A stretch of 8,970 nt of DNA, taken from positions 1 through 8,970 of the forward strand of contig JARFQH010000008.1 of assembly GCA_029287875.1 (NCBI GenBank), in the 5' to 3' direction. This document shows, piece after piece, positions 5,994 through 8,970 of the stretch. The notes beneath the pieces were generated by a model. The model saw only the letters and a list, made by a program, of their open reading frames with translations. It was not told where the DNA came from and searched no databases. This stretch comes from Desulfobacteraceae bacterium. Lineage in GTDB: Bacteria; Desulfobacterota; Desulfobacteria; Desulfobacterales; SG8-13. A program made the position numbers and the translations under genes. How positions within the stretch are numbered: the stretch's first letter is position 1; each line of letters begins with the position of its first letter.

Positions 5994-8564
5994 TCACGCC
6001 TGTGATTTTTCCTGTTTTTGTTTCTCTTCGGCCTGAATAACCGCTCCGGCGGCGGCTGCGCTGGCCTCTAAAATCTTTTCGCGGGTTTCGGCGTCTGTAC
6101 GGGCCAGGGATTCTTTAAACTCCGGCGGCAGCGAGACCGTGACGTTGCGGGGCGCGAAGCTGAGGCCGGCTTCCTGAAACGCCTCCTGCATCAACCGGTA
6201 GACCTGCTTGCGGATGGCGAACTGTTCTCCGGGCGGGGTTTTGTATTTGACGCGCACGATCAAGGCCGAATCGTCGTCCATCTCTCTGACCCCCTGGGAC
6301 TTGATGGGGCCGAGCAATTTTTCCCCGAGCTCGGGATCCTCCATGATAATCTGATAGACCTTCTTCTTGACGAGCTTGCGGACCTGCTCGACATCCGTGC
6401 CGAAGGGCACCCGGAAGTCGAGCTTGGTGATGATGTAGTCGCGGCTGAAATTCGTGACCGAACTGATGTCGCTGAAAGGGATCGTGTAGACCATGCCGCG
6501 CGGGTGACGGAGCCGGAGCGACCGCAGGGAGATGTGCTCTACGGTGCCCTTTTGGCTTCCGGTGACCACATAGTCACCGACCCGGATGGCGTCGTCGACC
6601 AAAAAGAACATCCCGGAGATGATATCCTTGACCAGGGTCTGGGCGCCGAAGCCGATGGCCAGGCCGATCACCCCGGCACCGGCGATCAGAGGAGCGATGT
6701 CGACACCGACGGAAGACAGCGTGATCAGTGTCACTATAATGATGATGACCGTCAGAACGAACTTGCGTAGAATCAGTAAAAGGGTGCCGATGCGGGACCC
6801 GCCGGCACCACCTTCTTCACGGTCTTCATCGTCGTCCGGCATTTCCTGTTTGAGCCGGCGCTGGATGGCGGCGCTGATTATTTCCCAGCCCACGTAGCCG
6901 ATGATCACAACCACCAGGATGTTGAAGACGGCCTCGGAAACCCGTTCACCAATGGGCAGGTTGATGCCCCATATGCTCAGGAGCCATAAGGCCATCCAGG
7001 TTGCCAGTGCGGCCCGCAGTCCGATCCGAATCACGCGCTGCATGCGTTGGAGATTGATTTGACGCGATGATTCATCCTTTTTTTCTTCGGTTGCATCCGC
7101 AGGGGTTTTAGGACCTTCGGCCGCACTGGCCGTGTCCCTGTCCTCCTTAACCTCAGTTTCCCCACCGATCGATGCTCCGATCGGCTTGCCTAAAGAACCC
7201 TCGGAAAAATCCTCTGTGCCGGGAGTCGACAGGGTGTCCTCGAATTCAACCCGCTCGGCCTTCTCGCCGGTCTCTACAGTATTAATGGCTTCCTTCAGTT
7301 CATCCGGCGGTTGGACCAGGGCAAAGCTGGCGTCGAGAATTTGCTGCAGCCCCCAATCGAGAAGCAGATAAAGGGGAATTATCGACAACGTCTTGATCCC
7401 CAGGAAGCGGGACGAGTCTGAGAGCAGATTTTCCACCGTGGAAAAAGCCAACAGCAGGACGACACCCAGGCCGGCGAAAATGTGCCAGCGGCTCGCAAGG
7501 CCGGCGCGGATGCTGTTTTGCGGCAGGTTTTCCATAAGCAGCGCGGCAACCTGTTTGCGCCGGCCGGCAATCATCCAGATCAGCATTCCGGCGACGACGA
7601 TGCCGACCAGGAGCAAAGATTTGAAATGGTCCGCTTCGCTGGCACCCGCCAGGCGGATGATGCCGCAGGTCAGGGTCCCGAAACTGGTGACCACGGCTAT
7701 GGCAACGACCCAGCGATACACGTATACGGCGGCTTCGTCGGTGACCGGCAAAAAACGCAGGTTTTTATTGCCCGGCGCCAGAAAAAACCTGGTTAAAATC
7801 GCTATCGCCCAAACGACCAGAATCGCCACCAGGTAAGTCGCCACTAGAACGCGCTGGGGTGTGGTGCGGTTCAGAAAAATATAAAAAAACGTCAGGGTTG
7901 CACCTGCGAGCAGTATCATGCCGCCAATGCGCAGCAGGGCCAGTCCGGCCGAAGCCCCGAGCCTCGTTGTCATTTTAGTGCCGGGGGTTTCCTCGAGACG
8001 CCTGCGGGCGCCGGTCGTCAGAAAACGGAACAGCAACACGATAGCGAAGGCGCCCGCGAAGAGGGCCACAACGCTGATGATGGTTCGCGCCGGATGGCTT
8101 TCCTTCTCGCCGGTGCCCAGATAGGTGAAGATCGACGGTATTTTTGCCGGCGCCGCAGTGGCCCCGGATTGGAGAAAAGCGATGCGCTCTTTCAATTTCT
8201 CCATCAACTCTTTTGATGCGTTGATGAAACCGACCAAGCGGCCGGTGTTTTCAACCGGCTTTGCCGCCGCGGCCTCTTCATCGGCCTGTTTTTTCAAGGA
8301 CTCGATCAGAAGGCGCCGGACCTGCTCGTCGCTGAGGGCGGCCATGAAGTCGTCGACCTGGTCGGCCCCGATGGACGCGGGAAGCTGAACCTCCTCCGGT
8401 GTGGTTTCCTTGGCCTTTGATGCCTTGGCTGCCATTACCGCTTGTTGAGACGCCTCGGCCCGGGTCGTTTCGAAAACCGGCAGCGAGATCACTGCGGCGC
8501 ATGTCATGACGGCAATGGTGGTCAGACATAAAAACCAACGGCTATTGCATCTCTCTTTGGACAT
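5994..8564 (-). CDS. Large YbiO-like MscS-family mechanosensitive channel
   Basis: This is an 856-residue inner-membrane channel that should open under membrane tension. The start at 8564 is set by GGGAG six bases upstream and gives a good signal peptide (residues 1-37, ending TRAEA); a further in-frame ATG at 8654 would run into the upstream gene. Layout: a periplasmic helical segment at about 38-158 (with LSDEQVRRLLIESL, as in YbiO relatives); eleven likely membrane helices near 161-182, 205-231, 237-262, 279-304, 314-333, 360-380, 390-412, 511-533, 543-566, 592-617 and 620-657; then the cytoplasmic MscS vestibule to about 815 and an Ala/Glu/Lys/Gln-rich tail. The pore helix is APLIAGAGVIGLAIGFGAQ, followed by TLVKDIISGMFFLVDD and the beta-domain signature IRVGDYV. 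Arg/Lys clusters after helices 1, 5 and 9 support N-out, C-in topology. A hydrophilic acidic linker (about 421-505) separates helices 7 and 8 and would be cytoplasmic. The protein is longer than E. coli YbiO (741 residues). It is probably cotranscribed with the solute-binding protein gene 22 bases upstream. Confidence 0.93.
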   Translation of the reverse strand: MSKERCNSRWFLCLTTIAVMTCAAVISLPVFETTRAEASQQAVMAAKASKAKETTPEEVQLPASIGADQVDDFMAALSDEQVRRLLIESLKKQADEEAAAAKPVENTGRLVGFINASKELMEKLKERIAFLQSGATAAPAKIPSIFTYLGTGEKESHPARTIISVVALFAGAFAIVLLFRFLTTGARRRLEETPGTKMTTRLGASAGLALLRIGGMILLAGATLTFFYIFLNRTTPQRVLVATYLVAILVVWAIAILTRFFLAPGNKNLRFLPVTDEAAVYVYRWVVAIAVVTSFGTLTCGIIRLAGASEADHFKSLLLVGIVVAGMLIWMIAGRRKQVAALLMENLPQNSIRAGLASRWHIFAGLGVVLLLAFSTVENLLSDSSRFLGIKTLSIIPLYLLLDWGLQQILDASFALVQPPDELKEAINTVETGEKAERVEFEDTLSTPGTEDFSEGSLGKPIGASIGGETEVKEDRDTASAAEGPKTPADATEEKKDESSRQINLQRMQRVIRIGLRAALATWMALWLLSIWGINLPIGERVSEAVFNILVVVIIGYVGWEIISAAIQRRLKQEMPDDDEDREEGGAGGSRIGTLLLILRKFVLTVIIIIVTLITLSSVGVDIAPLIAGAGVIGLAIGFGAQTLVKDIISGMFFLVDDAIRVGDYVVTGSQKGTVEHISLRSLRLRHPRGMVYTIPFSDISSVTNFSRDYIITKLDFRVPFGTDVEQVRKLVKKKVYQIIMEDPELGEKLLGPIKSQGVREMDDDSALIVRVKYKTPPGEQFAIRKQVYRLMQEAFQEAGLSFAPRNVTVSLPPEFKESLARTDAETREKILEASAAAAGAVIQAEEKQKQEKSQA

Positions 8565-8586
8565 CGGTTTCTCCCGCATGATGGTT

Positions 8587-8970
8587 TTATTCGGAGTAGG
8601 GGAGCCAGCGCCGAACGATACTTTCGAGTTGACCGCTCTTGGAGATGCTGTCAAGAAAACGATCGGCGGATTCCTTCAGTCCGGGATCGGTTTTTCTCAT
8701 TCCCCAGGCAAGATACTCGTCGGTCAGCGGTGAGGGCAACACCGTTAAATCCATCGATTGATTTTCAGCCAGCATCATGAGCAAGATCGGTCCGTCTTGA
8801 ATAAACACGTCGATCCTGTTCACCAGCACAGGCGTCAGCAGGGCATCCATGGCCTCGCGGGTCGATTGATAGGCGGTGATTCTCTGGGCAGATTGAAAAT
8901 TATTGTTGACATAGGCTTCGCCGGTTGTGCCCTTGACGACACCGAAGCGCATTGCGGGCGCCTGGCCGAG
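8587..8970 (-). CDS. Periplasmic solute-binding protein, family 3 (amino-acid type), C-terminal part
   Basis: The last 127 residues are visible; the frame remains open to the window edge, so the N-terminus and any signal peptide lie outside. The fragment matches the second lobe of family-3 solute-binding proteins, which bind amino acids or similar small molecules in the periplasm. MRFGVVKGTTGEAYV contains the GTTGE loop that usually holds the ligand carboxylate. VNRIDVFIQDGP carries the Asp that usually binds the amino group. LTDEYLAWGMRKTDPGL and the C-terminal RWLPYSE are typical of the family end. The stop is at 8587-8589 and the MscS-type channel gene starts 22 bases later with its own ribosome site, so the two form a probable operon. 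No ABC permease or ATPase gene follows, so the usual transport partner is either upstream, elsewhere or absent. The ligand cannot be told from this fragment. Confidence 0.9.
   Translation of the reverse strand, partial: LGQAPAMRFGVVKGTTGEAYVNNNFQSAQRITAYQSTREAMDALLTPVLVNRIDVFIQDGPILLMMLAENQSMDLTVLPSPLTDEYLAWGMRKTDPGLKESADRFLDSISKSGQLESIVRRWLPYSE

Noticed and set aside
6504..8388. Several plus-strand open frames opposite the channel gene
   Set aside because: All are antisense to a protein with convincing membrane helices and MscS motifs, and none has a recognisable domain.
8565..8654. Extended N-terminus of the channel from an ATG at 8654
   Set aside because: It would overlap the end of the solute-binding protein gene and bury the signal peptide; the ATG at 8564 has a well-placed GGGAG.

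Overview
The window reads as chromosomal DNA of a Gram-negative bacterium. It encodes two exported proteins, a lipobox lipoprotein of the PqiC/YmbA type, a periplasmic solute-binding protein and a large MscS-family channel with a cleavable signal peptide. Base composition is moderately GC-rich, with frequent GTG/TTG-type starts and good Shine-Dalgarno sites. The flavour (E. coli-like Pgi and GpmA, a short pyruvate kinase, and a binding protein next to an MscS channel) would fit a proteobacterium in the broad sense, possibly a Desulfobacterota relative. That placement is only an impression from protein sequence and is not proven here.

Region 1 (1-4425, + strand) is a glycolytic cluster: the C-terminal ~490 residues of glucose-6-phosphate isomerase (pgi, cut by the window edge), 2,3-bisphosphoglycerate-dependent phosphoglycerate mutase (gpmA) and pyruvate kinase (pyk). 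A PqiC-like outer-membrane lipoprotein gene follows closely. The short spacings (18 and 25 bases) after gpmA suggest gpmA-pyk-lipoprotein are cotranscribed; pgi sits 87 bases upstream without a visible terminator between.

Region 2 (4426-4860) is a self-contained cold-shock unit: a good sigma70-type promoter, a leader of roughly 120 bases with a GC hairpin, a very strong Shine-Dalgarno, a 66-residue CspA-family protein and a textbook intrinsic terminator.

Region 3 (4903-5905, + strand) holds a conserved secreted protein of unknown function with an Asp-rich calcium-loop-like motif. Directly after it lies a short remnant of a sensor histidine kinase (N-box of the ATPase domain), too short to be functional and ended by a stop.

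Region 4 (5994-8970, - strand) is a two-gene unit reading into the window from the right edge. It comprises the C-terminal part of a family-3 periplasmic solute-binding protein and, 22 bases later, an 856-residue YbiO-like MscS channel with 11 predicted membrane helices and an unusual acidic cytoplasmic linker. No ABC permease or ATPase is visible between or after them. This pairing is the most intriguing system in the window: a periplasmic ligand sensor that may be coupled to a mechanosensitive channel. No tRNA, rRNA, CRISPR array, insertion sequence or integrase was seen.
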